Shown: piece by piece, positions 38,576 through 46,549 of the stretch | Position numbering within the stretch: the stretch's first letter is position 1 | Layout: every line of letters begins with the position of its first letter | Source of the DNA: Nibrella saemangeumensis | Lineage (GTDB): Bacteria; Bacteroidota; Bacteroidia; Cytophagales; Spirosomataceae | Direction: 5' to 3' | NCBI RefSeq assembly: GCF_039541915.1 | Contig: NZ_BAABHD010000084.1 | Location: forward strand, 62,001-126,000 | Length of the DNA: 64,000 bases | Translations under genes and position numbers: made by a program | The notes under the pieces: generated by a model | Told to the model about the DNA's origin: nothing | What the model saw: only the letters and a program-made list of their open reading frames with translations | Database searches by the model: none

Positions 38576-39684
38576 GGCAGGTCTGGATTGTCAATCAGCC
38601 AGGGCAACCGATCGGGTGACGTACTTTGCTGCTTCAGCAGCCGGAAGTGCGACCGAACCGCCTGCCAAAGGGTTTTGGAGCGGTATTCGAGGCCAAAATC
38701 ACGGGCCGTCTGAGCAACGATTCGCGTAATAGCCGGGTAATGCACATGGCAATACCGTGGAAACAGGTGGTGCGCCACGTGATGATTCAGACCGCCAAAC
38801 ATAAAGGTGACAAACGGATTGCTGGTACTGAAGTCATCCGTCGTATTCAGTTGGTGAATAGCCCAGGTGGTTGAAATCCGGCCGTGCTCGTCGGGGTACA
38901 CAAAATTGGCGTCTTCACCGGCGTGGTTAGACAGCAGCGCAAACATGGCGACAAAACCGGCACCGATGTGCATGGTCAGAAATCCGACGCCAATCTGCCA
39001 CCAGGCCAGCGGCAGCAGCCAGGCCGGTAAAACCAGGGTGTAGGAAAAATAAACCACCTTGCTACCGACAAGGATAAGCCACTCCCGCCGGGCGTGTTGG
39101 GCTTGTTTGATCCCCATCCGGCGTCGGCGGAAATACCGCACATCCCGGAAGAAAAGCCAGAAGAACGTATAAAAAGGGTACAGCAGCAGCATATACCAGT
39201 GCTGGTACCGGTGATACCAGCGCCGTTTGGTAATCGGCACCACACGCACCAGGTCCGACTGTTGCAGGTCGACGTCCAGACCGGGAATGTTGGTATACGG
39301 GTGGTGCGACAGCAGGTGCTTGCAGCGGTACATATACCCGTTGCCGCCAACCAGATTACAGTAGTACAGCAGGAGCGTATTTACCCAGCGCTTAGGCGAT
39401 AGAACCTCGTGGCAGGCATCGTGGACGATATTCATGGAGGAAATCATAAACGTAGCCCCCAGCAGCAGGGTGAGGGCCCATCGGGCCGGCAGGGAGACAT
39501 CGGCCAATAGCACCACCAGGTAATTGGCAACGAACACAGCAAACAGGAACAGGCATTTCGCTACCATAAATCCGTTGGCGTACCGGCTGGTCTGATTGTC
39601 GCGGAAATGGCTGCGTACCCGACGTCGCAGTTCCGTATAAAAGCCATCCGCCGGTTCTTTCTCAAAAATGACATTTGTTTCCAT
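38572..39684 (-). CDS. Membrane fatty acid desaturase
   Basis: This 370-residue integral membrane protein has the three histidine boxes of front-end/acyl-lipid desaturases: H-D-A-C-H-E (88-93), H-H-P-Y-T-N (127-132) and H-H-V-A-H-H-L-F-P near residue 315. V-A-N-Y-L-V-V-L-L and two later hydrophobic pairs are membrane helices. It should introduce a double bond in membrane acyl chains with a di-iron centre and an electron donor; the position of the double bond cannot be read from sequence. It is co-transcribed with the hydroxylase-family gene at 37751. Confidence 0.9.
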   Translation of the reverse strand: METNVIFEKEPADGFYTELRRRVRSHFRDNQTSRYANGFMVAKCLFLFAVFVANYLVVLLADVSLPARWALTLLLGATFMISSMNIVHDACHEVLSPKRWVNTLLLYYCNLVGGNGYMYRCKHLLSHHPYTNIPGLDVDLQQSDLVRVVPITKRRWYHRYQHWYMLLLYPFYTFFWLFFRDVRYFRRRRMGIKQAQHARREWLILVGSKVVYFSYTLVLPAWLLPLAWWQIGVGFLTMHIGAGFVAMFALLSNHAGEDANFVYPDEHGRISTTWAIHQLNTTDDFSTSNPFVTFMFGGLNHHVAHHLFPRYCHVHYPAITRIVAQTARDFGLEYRSKTLWQAVRSHFRLLKQQSTSPDRLPWLIDNPDLP

Positions 39685-39764
39685 GATTGGGTTTGGATAA
39701 TTGAAGAGGAGGTGTTTCGGTGACGTACCAGTGGGCTTTAATCCGTAAATGACTTAGCGCCAGG

Positions 39765-40382
39765 TTAAAGTCCGCCGGTACGTTGGGATTCGTAAATAAC
39801 AGTTGCCCCGCGAGGTATCTTTGTTAACTGCGTTACAATGGTGTACTTATCCAGTCTCTTCCAATTTTCTTTGGTGGATAAACGATACACAACGGCATTG
39901 GGCGATACGCCTATAATGGTTCCGAGTAAGGCTCCCAAACCGCCAAGATATACAACGGGCATGGCTCCACTCATGGGCGTAAAGTTTATACCGCCGGAAG
40001 AACTGCTCCCAGCGGAGGCTACAAGTCCTATTAAACTGCCCAGTCCAATACCCATCCCGATACCCGTACCCGCTTTGCCTCGCCCGGTGATCGAGACGTG
40101 CTCAATGTTGGAAAGCGGAATAACCGTTAAGTCGAGGGGTTTACCTGCCATGAGGTCTTTTTTGAGGCCAACGGGAGAAACCAGCGTCAGTGTTGAATCA
40201 GTAATGGCATATAAGCAACCTCTGATGTATCGTTCGCCCGGTTCGCCGGATGTTTTGCCCACGTTAGCGATGTACTGCTTAAGGCCAATCACGGTTTGTG
40301 CATCCGGCCCGGACTGTCCATTCGAAAACGTGGTTGTGCCAATCAGGCAAATAGAAAGAAGTAAAAGCTGACAGGATTTCAT
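39765..40382 (-). CDS. Exported protein of unknown function with Gly-rich hydrophobic segment
   Basis: This 205-residue protein starts at ATG 40382, giving signal M-K-S-C-Q-L-L-L-L-S-I-C-L-I-G. An SH3-like or beta-rich first half (Y-I-R-G-C-L-Y-A-I-T-D-S-T-L-T-L) leads to V-I-P-L-S-N-I-E-H-V-S-I-T. Then comes a glycine-zipper stretch (G-T-G-I-G-M-G-I-G-L-G-S-L-I-G) and a second hydrophobic one (Y-L-G-G-L-G-A-L-L-G-T-I-I-G). No family recognised. It follows the TonB receptor gene at 40503 by 120 bp on the same strand and is probably its operon partner. The receptor at 52105 also has a small membrane-anchored partner downstream. Confidence 0.65.
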   Translation of the reverse strand: MKSCQLLLLSICLIGTTTFSNGQSGPDAQTVIGLKQYIANVGKTSGEPGERYIRGCLYAITDSTLTLVSPVGLKKDLMAGKPLDLTVIPLSNIEHVSITGRGKAGTGIGMGIGLGSLIGLVASAGSSSSGGINFTPMSGAMPVVYLGGLGALLGTIIGVSPNAVVYRLSTKENWKRLDKYTIVTQLTKIPRGATVIYESQRTGGL

Positions 40383-40502
40383 AAGACGGAGGTTTAGTAG
40401 TATCGTCGTGGTTTCCAGGGGGGTGCAGAAGCCAGGCATACTGGCTAACCAGCGCTGGAGAAAAAGAAGTTGCCTGATTTTCATGGCTATAGAGGTTTGT
40501 AA

Positions 40503-42968
40503 TCAAAAATCAATGCGGTAGAAGAAGACCGGTAGGAAGCCAAGCTGGTACTCCTGCTTGATGAAGCTGCCGTCGGGCTGCGGGGCGTAGGTCAGCGACA
40601 GCAGGTTCTGAATACCCAGGATGTTCACGAAGTCCACGGCGATGGTATGGGTAAGCCGACCGCCCCCCGGCGTAGCCCTGTTAATCTTGTAATCGACCTT
40701 CAGATCGAGCCGGCGGTAGGGGGCAAACTGTAGCGTGTTGCGTGTGGCATCGGCGAAGATGATCTCCTGATTCTGCCGCGAGGCTGCCTCATTCACCGGT
40801 CCGTACCAGCGCCCGCCAATGGCGGTAAACTTGGCACCCAGATTCAGACTCGATCCGCGCTGGTCACCGCGCCGGAAGATGAATTCTTTGGCCACCAGGG
40901 TATTGACCGCGTAGCGGCCGTTGAAGTCGGTGTTGCGCAGTACCCCGTCGGAGCCGCGGTATTTGGCATCGAACAGTGAGCCGGTGACCAGAAAGTAGTA
41001 GCTGTCGCTGAAGAATTTCTCCAGGGTCAGCTCTACGCCATAGTTGCGGCCGGTACCCTGGTTGACCAGCTTATCCGGAAAGATGCGGCTGAAGGAAGCC
41101 CCGGTGTTGAGGATGGAGAACGAACTGCGCTGTTGCTCGACCGGTACGTCAAACAACCGCTGGTAGTAAGCCTCCAGTTTCAGGCGCATGTTGCGGCCCA
41201 GCAGGCGGTCGTAGGCCGCTACGTAATGCCAGCTTTTGGTCAGGCCAATATCCTGATTGTGGGTGCCAGCGGGAGCACTGCCCGATGCCGGCGTAAAGCG
41301 GGAGAAGTAAATATAATTGGGCTGAATCTGGCTGTGCAGACCAGTGGCCAGGCTGATCTTCTGGCGGTTGGGCAGGTCCCACGACAAACCCAGCCGGGGC
41401 TCAACGGGCGAGAAGCTGTTGGGGTTGAGGGAAAAGTAGAGGCTGGTCAGGCCGGCGCTGAGCGAGAGGTTGTCGAGCAGATTGACCCGCCACTGCACAT
41501 ACGGCTGCAGCAGCACGGCCTGCTCCCGGCTGTCCCAGCGGGTCGACCAACTGCCCAGCGTGGCGGGTATCGTTTCATTAGCGACGGTGCGGACGCTGTC
41601 AATGAAGCGAAAGCTGTAGAGGTCGGTATTTAGCCCGGCTTTAAGGATGCTGCGGGGCGAAAACTTGTGGTTGAGCGATAGAGCCAGCGATCCTTTGCTT
41701 TCGCGGAAATGGTACCCTAAGGTTGGCCGCAGCGAGTCGATGACGTACCGGTTGTTCTGCACCATAGGCTGGTTCCCTTCGTGCTTCAGGAACAGAAAAT
41801 CATCGACCGCCCCCTGAGCATTACCCGATGCCGCCAGTGTGGCCTTAAAAAAGGTTTTGCGGTTCAGCGGCTGCTCAAATGTGATTCCCGCTACGCCCAT
41901 CCGCGTGTTGAAATACTGATCACGGTCATTCTGCCCGTAGATGTTGCGGTCCGCTATTTCCTGGTTGCTGATCAGAATATCGATGGTGCTGGCACCGCCA
42001 AAACCCCAAAGCGCTACACGGCCGCCTTTTTTGTTGGGGAAGTTGAGCCGGAACGACGCATCCTGGTAGGTGGGAACGGCGGAGGTACCCAGGTCGATCC
42101 CCAGTTTGTTGAACAGCCATAGATTGGCGTAGCGATAGGTTACCAGGTATGAGCTGCCCGACTGGCGGGAGAGCGGCCCCTCGACCAGCCCTTCGGTACC
42201 CAGAAAACCAAACTGGAACGACCGCTGGTGCCGCTCGTTGTTGCCGTTGCGCAGCCGCAGGTCAAACACCCCCGCCATGGAGTTGCCAAACTCGGCCGGG
42301 AAGGCACCCGTAAAGAAGTCGGAGTTGGCCAGGTACTTGTTGTTGATGATGCTCACCGGGCCTCCCGTAGTGCCGGGATAGGCAAAATGATTGGGGTTGG
42401 GGATGCTGACGCCCTCCACCCGCCAGAGCACCCCAATGGGCGAGTTGCCCCGGATGACGATGTCGTTGCGGGAGTCGTCGGCACCCTGTACGCCGGCAAA
42501 ATTAGAGGCCATGCGGGCGGGTTCGCCCCGGCTGCCGGCGTAGCGGTCGGTTTCTTCGACCGAAAACTGGCGGGCCGACACCATGGCCATTTCGTTGCGG
42601 GCGTCGCCGGTGCGCAGAGCTTTCACCGTCACGGCCGAGAGCTGCTGGATGGATTCTTCCAGGTCAATATCCAGGATGGTTTCGCGGCCGGCATCCACAA
42701 TGATGTTGTTGAGCAGGGCCTCTTTGTAGCCCACCAGCGAGAGCTTAACGGTGTGCCGGCCCACGGGTACATTGGTCAGTCGGTAACGGCCGGCGGTATC
42801 GGAGATGGTCCCCATGGCAGGGGTGACATCGGTCACCTGAACGGTAACGTCCACCAGGGGGTATTTGGATTCTTTGTCGACCACCCGGCCGCGCAGGGTT
42901 TGGCTGAGTTGCGCATAACCGGCCTCTGTGAGCAGCAGGCCGAACAGGAACAGTAGAGAGGGTTTCAT
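40503..42968 (-). CDS. TonB-dependent receptor (CarboxypepD_reg type), paralogue 1
   Basis: This 821-residue protein starts at ATG 42968; signal peptide ends E-A-G-Y-A-Q. Residues ~22-105 are a carboxypeptidase-regulatory-like domain (L-R-G-R-V-V-D-K-E-S-K-Y-P-L), followed by a plug (S-R-N-D-I-V-I-R-G-N-S-P-I-G-V-L-W-R-V-E-G) and an outer-membrane barrel to the end, which closes Y-R-I-D-F. It should import a ligand through the outer membrane with TonB energy; the ligand is unknown. It is nearly identical to the receptor at 52105 over residues ~20-270 and diverges afterwards. The operator-like element at 43014-43084 lies upstream. Confidence 0.88.
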   Translation of the reverse strand: MKPSLLFLFGLLLTEAGYAQLSQTLRGRVVDKESKYPLVDVTVQVTDVTPAMGTISDTAGRYRLTNVPVGRHTVKLSLVGYKEALLNNIIVDAGRETILDIDLEESIQQLSAVTVKALRTGDARNEMAMVSARQFSVEETDRYAGSRGEPARMASNFAGVQGADDSRNDIVIRGNSPIGVLWRVEGVSIPNPNHFAYPGTTGGPVSIINNKYLANSDFFTGAFPAEFGNSMAGVFDLRLRNGNNERHQRSFQFGFLGTEGLVEGPLSRQSGSSYLVTYRYANLWLFNKLGIDLGTSAVPTYQDASFRLNFPNKKGGRVALWGFGGASTIDILISNQEIADRNIYGQNDRDQYFNTRMGVAGITFEQPLNRKTFFKATLAASGNAQGAVDDFLFLKHEGNQPMVQNNRYVIDSLRPTLGYHFRESKGSLALSLNHKFSPRSILKAGLNTDLYSFRFIDSVRTVANETIPATLGSWSTRWDSREQAVLLQPYVQWRVNLLDNLSLSAGLTSLYFSLNPNSFSPVEPRLGLSWDLPNRQKISLATGLHSQIQPNYIYFSRFTPASGSAPAGTHNQDIGLTKSWHYVAAYDRLLGRNMRLKLEAYYQRLFDVPVEQQRSSFSILNTGASFSRIFPDKLVNQGTGRNYGVELTLEKFFSDSYYFLVTGSLFDAKYRGSDGVLRNTDFNGRYAVNTLVAKEFIFRRGDQRGSSLNLGAKFTAIGGRWYGPVNEAASRQNQEIIFADATRNTLQFAPYRRLDLKVDYKINRATPGGGRLTHTIAVDFVNILGIQNLLSLTYAPQPDGSFIKQEYQLGFLPVFFYRIDF

Positions 42969-43013
42969 AATCACAAGCGCTGAAAATGTGTAAGGGGCTG
43001 GTGTTGCCTGGTT

Positions 43014-43084
43014 TAAAGATGGGAAATGGGTATAGTTAGCGTAGGCGCTATTTGGGGAATGGCGGACTTGATTTGAGCAACGGC
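43014..43084 (-). promoter_or_regulatory. Promoter with 21-bp-spaced repeats, receptor paralogue 1
   Basis: TTGGGGAATGGC (43052-43063) and TTGAGCAACGGC (43073-43084) match the consensus TTKNNCANNGGC, with one mismatch in the first, and are 21 bp apart. A weak -7-like box (CATCTTTA on the minus strand, 43014-43021) lies 38 bp from the first copy. GTAGGCGCTA just before the repeats (43041-43050) is identical to the sequence in front of the receptor-2 element. Confidence 0.6.
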
Positions 43085-43136
43085 AGGATTAGGTCAGGAA
43101 AGGGGAAATTAGGTAAGGCAGCTTGAAACCTCAAAA

Positions 43137-43163
43137 CCCCCGACCGTATAAAACAGCCGGGGG
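43137..43163 (-). terminator. Rho-independent terminator after TonB receptor 2
   Basis: On the minus strand CCCCCG pairs with CGGGGG around a 15-base spacer and is followed by TTTTGAGG; flanking wobble pairs extend the stem. It lies 33 bp beyond the stop codon at 43196 and separates this gene from paralogue 1. Confidence 0.75.
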
Positions 43164-43195
43164 CGTTGGAAAAAGCAACTGTTCACCAAAGGAAT

Positions 43196-46100
43196 TTAAT
43201 TCAGTAACTCATCGAATGTCAGGCTGACGTAGTACATCGAACCGATTTGGGCGCTGCCAAACGCCTGGATGTAGGGCTTGCCGAACAGGTTGGTACCGCC
43301 CACCTTCAGAATCGACTTCAGGCCGGTGAGTTTGTAGCTTACCTGCGCGTCCACGTTTCTGACGGCCGGTACTATCGTGTTGGTAAACAGCGGTACGGCA
43401 GTAGTGGTGGGCAGGTTAAAGCCGGTCTCCCACACAAAACTGTCCTGGTGGCGGTACGTCAGATTAAACCCAAGCCGGTCGCTGCTCCCGATCCGTTTGC
43501 CAACCGACAGGTTATAGCGGTTCTTCGGGGTGTTGAAGCTGGCATACTGGAGTTCTGCAGTGGGGGTGAAGCCAGCCAGGTTGTTCTGGGCAAAATTACC
43601 GCCCACGTAGAAACCCAGGCTGAGCGCGTAGTTGGCGCTGATGGCGAAGCCGTTGATGCGGATTCGCTCGCTTGTATTGGCCCGGCGGGCATACCCCTTA
43701 AAATTACCCGCCCCAATACCCGATTCGAGCGGCAGACCCGGAGCGGCTGCCGCCGTTGGTACCACAATGATGGTGCTGCCCAGAAAGTTCTTATACGTGC
43801 TGGTGTAATAATACGCGTCGATAAACAGTTTCTTGCCAATTACCCCTTTGTAGCCTATTTCGAACGACTGAATACGCTCCGGTTGCAGCGCCGACGGCTG
43901 GTATTTAGGCAGTTTGGCCAGCGCATAGGCGGGTGCCAGTTGACTAACTAAGCCCGGAAGCTGCTGCGGCAGCACAGTGGTAAGTTGCTGCTGAACGGCT
44001 GGCTCAAGTTGCTGCTGCAGTACGCCCGGCATCGTAGCGTTTACGCCGGCCTGAATGGCTGCCTGGATCGCAGCCGGATCGTTGGGGAGCTGCCCGGCGG
44101 CTACCAACTGCTGCACCTGCTGGGTAACCCCATTGGTAACCTGGGTTGTGATGGCCGCTGTAACCGCCTGACGAACCTGCTCGGTGATAGCGGCCGTGGC
44201 ATACTGCGTAGCCGCCTGAATAATGCTGGGATCATCTTTGATTTTCTGCGCAATGACCTCCGGCGACAGATTCTGCCGCAGAATGCCACTGGTCAGGTTG
44301 TAGCGGCTGACAAACTCCGGCAAACCGCCAATGAGCGTGCCTGATGGCGTGGCCAGATCGATGTACTGGTCCTGCGTGGTTGGAATCCGGAAACCGGTCT
44401 GGTACGACGCCCGGAAGTTCTGTTCGCCAAACGTTGTTACGGCCGATACCCGTGGTGTATACTGTCCCTTGAAGTTCTGGTTCTTGTCGTAACGGATAGA
44501 GGCCGTCAGCCGCAGGTGATCGCTGAACAGGCTTTTGGCCGCCTGCATGAAAGCCCCGTATTCGTTGATGGGGATGGTGCCGCCGCGCCCTTCCTTGGTG
44601 TCGGCGAATAAGGTGCCGTTGGAGCGGAGCTGATACTGCCGGTAGTTGGCTCCGCCGATCAGGTCCATGAATTTGATCTGGTTCTTGAAATTGAAGAGGC
44701 CCTCGGCATGGTAGAGGTTGGTGCGGTCCAGAAAGCCGCCCCCGCCTTCGACAATCGGCTTGTTGCGGTAGGTATCGAGCAGCGACTGAAACCCGGCCGA
44801 TCCGGGAGCGGGCATATTGCGGTCGGCAAAGGTTCGGGCGGCTACATGGGCGGCATCCTCGGGCTGCCCGGCTCCGCGAGCCTGCACAAAAGCGCCCACA
44901 TACTCGCCAAACCAGGTAGCGTGAGGCTTTATGTCGTTCAGCATAGCAACAGCCGCCAGTCCTACGGCATACGATTGACCGGATCGCTCCTGGGTAGTAT
45001 AGCCGCGCAGGGTGAAGTTGTTGCCCCGCAGCTCGAGCTTGGCCTGCATCAGGTTGAAGTTCCGGAAGGAATAGCGGCTGGTTCCGGTGTGGACCGTAGT
45101 ACCGTAGCCGTAATTAACCTGCGCGATAGCTTCTACGCGGTCGTTGATCCGGTAGTGCAGGGCTGCGTTCGTTTTGAAGCTCTTGGTGTTGTAATCCACC
45201 AGGTGGCGCTCCAGAAAACCAGTCCGGCTCACCATCGTATTAGGTACCAGGCCCACTGCTGCTCGCGGTATCAGATTATTATCTGCCAGAATTTTGGCTA
45301 CGTTGTTAATGTTCGTCTGTACCTCGTCGCCGTAGGTATTCTGGCCGTCGTAGTCGAGCCGAACGCCAAGTCCGCGGGTGGCGTTTTCTACGCCCCCGAC
45401 GTTCAGGTTGGTGTAGTCGGTAGCCTGCCAGTCCTGCGCCCGGATGTAGGCCAGGTTCACCTTAAAGGCAACGCGGTTGTTGAACGCTTTGGCGTAACGC
45501 AGCGAGAGGTCATAGAAAGGGGTATTGACCTTGTCGCGATTAGTGGCACTCATAACCCCCACCTTCGTTGTCGCGCTGAGTCCCTGGTAGAGGAACGGGC
45601 TCTTGCTGTTCATCAGGATCAGCCCGTTGATGGCATTGGGTCCGTACAAGGCCGAAGCCGCTCCGGGCAGCACTTCCACGCTCTCGACGTCCAGTTCGGG
45701 CATGCCCACGATATTGTCGACCGGAAAGTTGAGGCCGGGAGCCTGGTTGTCCATCCCGTCGATCATCTGCACGGTGCGCACATTGCCTGTCGCGTTAAAG
45801 CCGCGGGTGTTCACCGATTTGAATAGTAACCCCTGCGTGGTCATATCAACGCCCTTGAGATTGCCCAGGGCGTCGTAGAACGAGGCCGATGGTGTTTCGC
45901 GAATGGCGCGGATGTCCATTTTCTCGACCGCCACGGGCGACTTCAGGACACTTTCTTCCACCCGCGAGGCCGATACCACCACCTCCTGACCCAGCATCGG
46001 CTGCTCAGTCAGTTGAACATCCAGGCTGGTGCGGTTGCCTTCAACGGTAAATTCCTGCGATTTGTAGCCAACAGCCGTAATCACCAGGGTAAACGGGGGG

Positions 46101-46312
46101 ACGGTAAACGTCCTCAGCGAGAAATTGCCTTTGGCGTCGGTAATGGTGCCGGCCACTTTGCCTTTAATGGCAATGCTTACGCCGGCCAGCGTTTCGCGGG
46201 AGTTGGCATCGGTAATGTTGCCGGCCACTTGTGTCTGGGCAACTAACAGGGAGGTTGAGCACACAAAGTACACGATCAGGTACCCTACGCGCCAGGTAAA
46301 TCGAGTTTTCAT
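43196..46312 (-). CDS. TonB-dependent receptor 2 with Gln/Ala-rich insertion
   Basis: This 1038-residue outer-membrane receptor starts at ATG 46312 (signal ends L-L-V-A-Q). It has a carboxypeptidase-regulatory domain (G-N-I-T-D-A-N-S-R-E-T-L-A-G-V), a plug with V-V-V-S-A-S-R-V-E-E-S-V-L-K-S-P and L-P-G-A-A-S-A-L-Y-G-P-N-A, and a barrel ending Y-Y-V-S-L-T-F-D-E-L-L-N. Residues ~684-800 are unusual: long Gln/Ala/Thr/Val-rich helical sequence (for example V-R-Q-A-V-T-A-A-I-T-T-Q-V and L-Q-Q-Q-L-E-P-A-V-Q-Q-Q-L) in an extracellular-loop position. The ligand is unknown. It is divergent from the 7TM histidine kinase gene, with an operator cluster in the shared gap. Confidence 0.88.
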   Translation of the reverse strand: MKTRFTWRVGYLIVYFVCSTSLLVAQTQVAGNITDANSRETLAGVSIAIKGKVAGTITDAKGNFSLRTFTVPPFTLVITAVGYKSQEFTVEGNRTSLDVQLTEQPMLGQEVVVSASRVEESVLKSPVAVEKMDIRAIRETPSASFYDALGNLKGVDMTTQGLLFKSVNTRGFNATGNVRTVQMIDGMDNQAPGLNFPVDNIVGMPELDVESVEVLPGAASALYGPNAINGLILMNSKSPFLYQGLSATTKVGVMSATNRDKVNTPFYDLSLRYAKAFNNRVAFKVNLAYIRAQDWQATDYTNLNVGGVENATRGLGVRLDYDGQNTYGDEVQTNINNVAKILADNNLIPRAAVGLVPNTMVSRTGFLERHLVDYNTKSFKTNAALHYRINDRVEAIAQVNYGYGTTVHTGTSRYSFRNFNLMQAKLELRGNNFTLRGYTTQERSGQSYAVGLAAVAMLNDIKPHATWFGEYVGAFVQARGAGQPEDAAHVAARTFADRNMPAPGSAGFQSLLDTYRNKPIVEGGGGFLDRTNLYHAEGLFNFKNQIKFMDLIGGANYRQYQLRSNGTLFADTKEGRGGTIPINEYGAFMQAAKSLFSDHLRLTASIRYDKNQNFKGQYTPRVSAVTTFGEQNFRASYQTGFRIPTTQDQYIDLATPSGTLIGGLPEFVSRYNLTSGILRQNLSPEVIAQKIKDDPSIIQAATQYATAAITEQVRQAVTAAITTQVTNGVTQQVQQLVAAGQLPNDPAAIQAAIQAGVNATMPGVLQQQLEPAVQQQLTTVLPQQLPGLVSQLAPAYALAKLPKYQPSALQPERIQSFEIGYKGVIGKKLFIDAYYYTSTYKNFLGSTIIVVPTAAAAPGLPLESGIGAGNFKGYARRANTSERIRINGFAISANYALSLGFYVGGNFAQNNLAGFTPTAELQYASFNTPKNRYNLSVGKRIGSSDRLGFNLTYRHQDSFVWETGFNLPTTTAVPLFTNTIVPAVRNVDAQVSYKLTGLKSILKVGGTNLFGKPYIQAFGSAQIGSMYYVSLTFDELLN

Positions 46313-46340
46313 AGTGTTGGTTGGATTTGAGGTTCTGGGC

Positions 46341-46432
46341 CAAATATGGCCTAAACCACCATGGGAGGTAGGCGCTAGTTGAACAGTGGCGGAGGTAAGT
46401 TGCACAACGGCGTATTTGGGTTGCGCAAAGGC
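46341..46432 (-). promoter_or_regulatory. Promoter with three 21-bp-phased repeats, receptor 2 and kinase gap
   Basis: TTGAACAGTGGC (46379-46390), TTGCACAACGGC (46400-46411) and TTGCGCAAAGGC (46421-46432) are three perfect matches to TTKNNCANNGGC spaced exactly 21 bp. A -7-like box (CATATTTG, minus strand, 46341-46348) lies 38 bp from the first copy. LytTR proteins bind pairs of direct repeats on one DNA face, and the adjacent plus-strand genes encode a LytTR pair, so these are probable LytTR sites. They could also affect the divergent kinase gene. Confidence 0.7.
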
Positions 46433-46549
46433 AGTTGCCTTTCCCTCAAAAATCTGCGCTGATGGCCAGTGAAATGTTTATCTTTCTTCCTACATCATCG
46501 ACTAAGGAACGGATGGTTTACGCTTTAGCGACAGGAGATAAACCCGATT

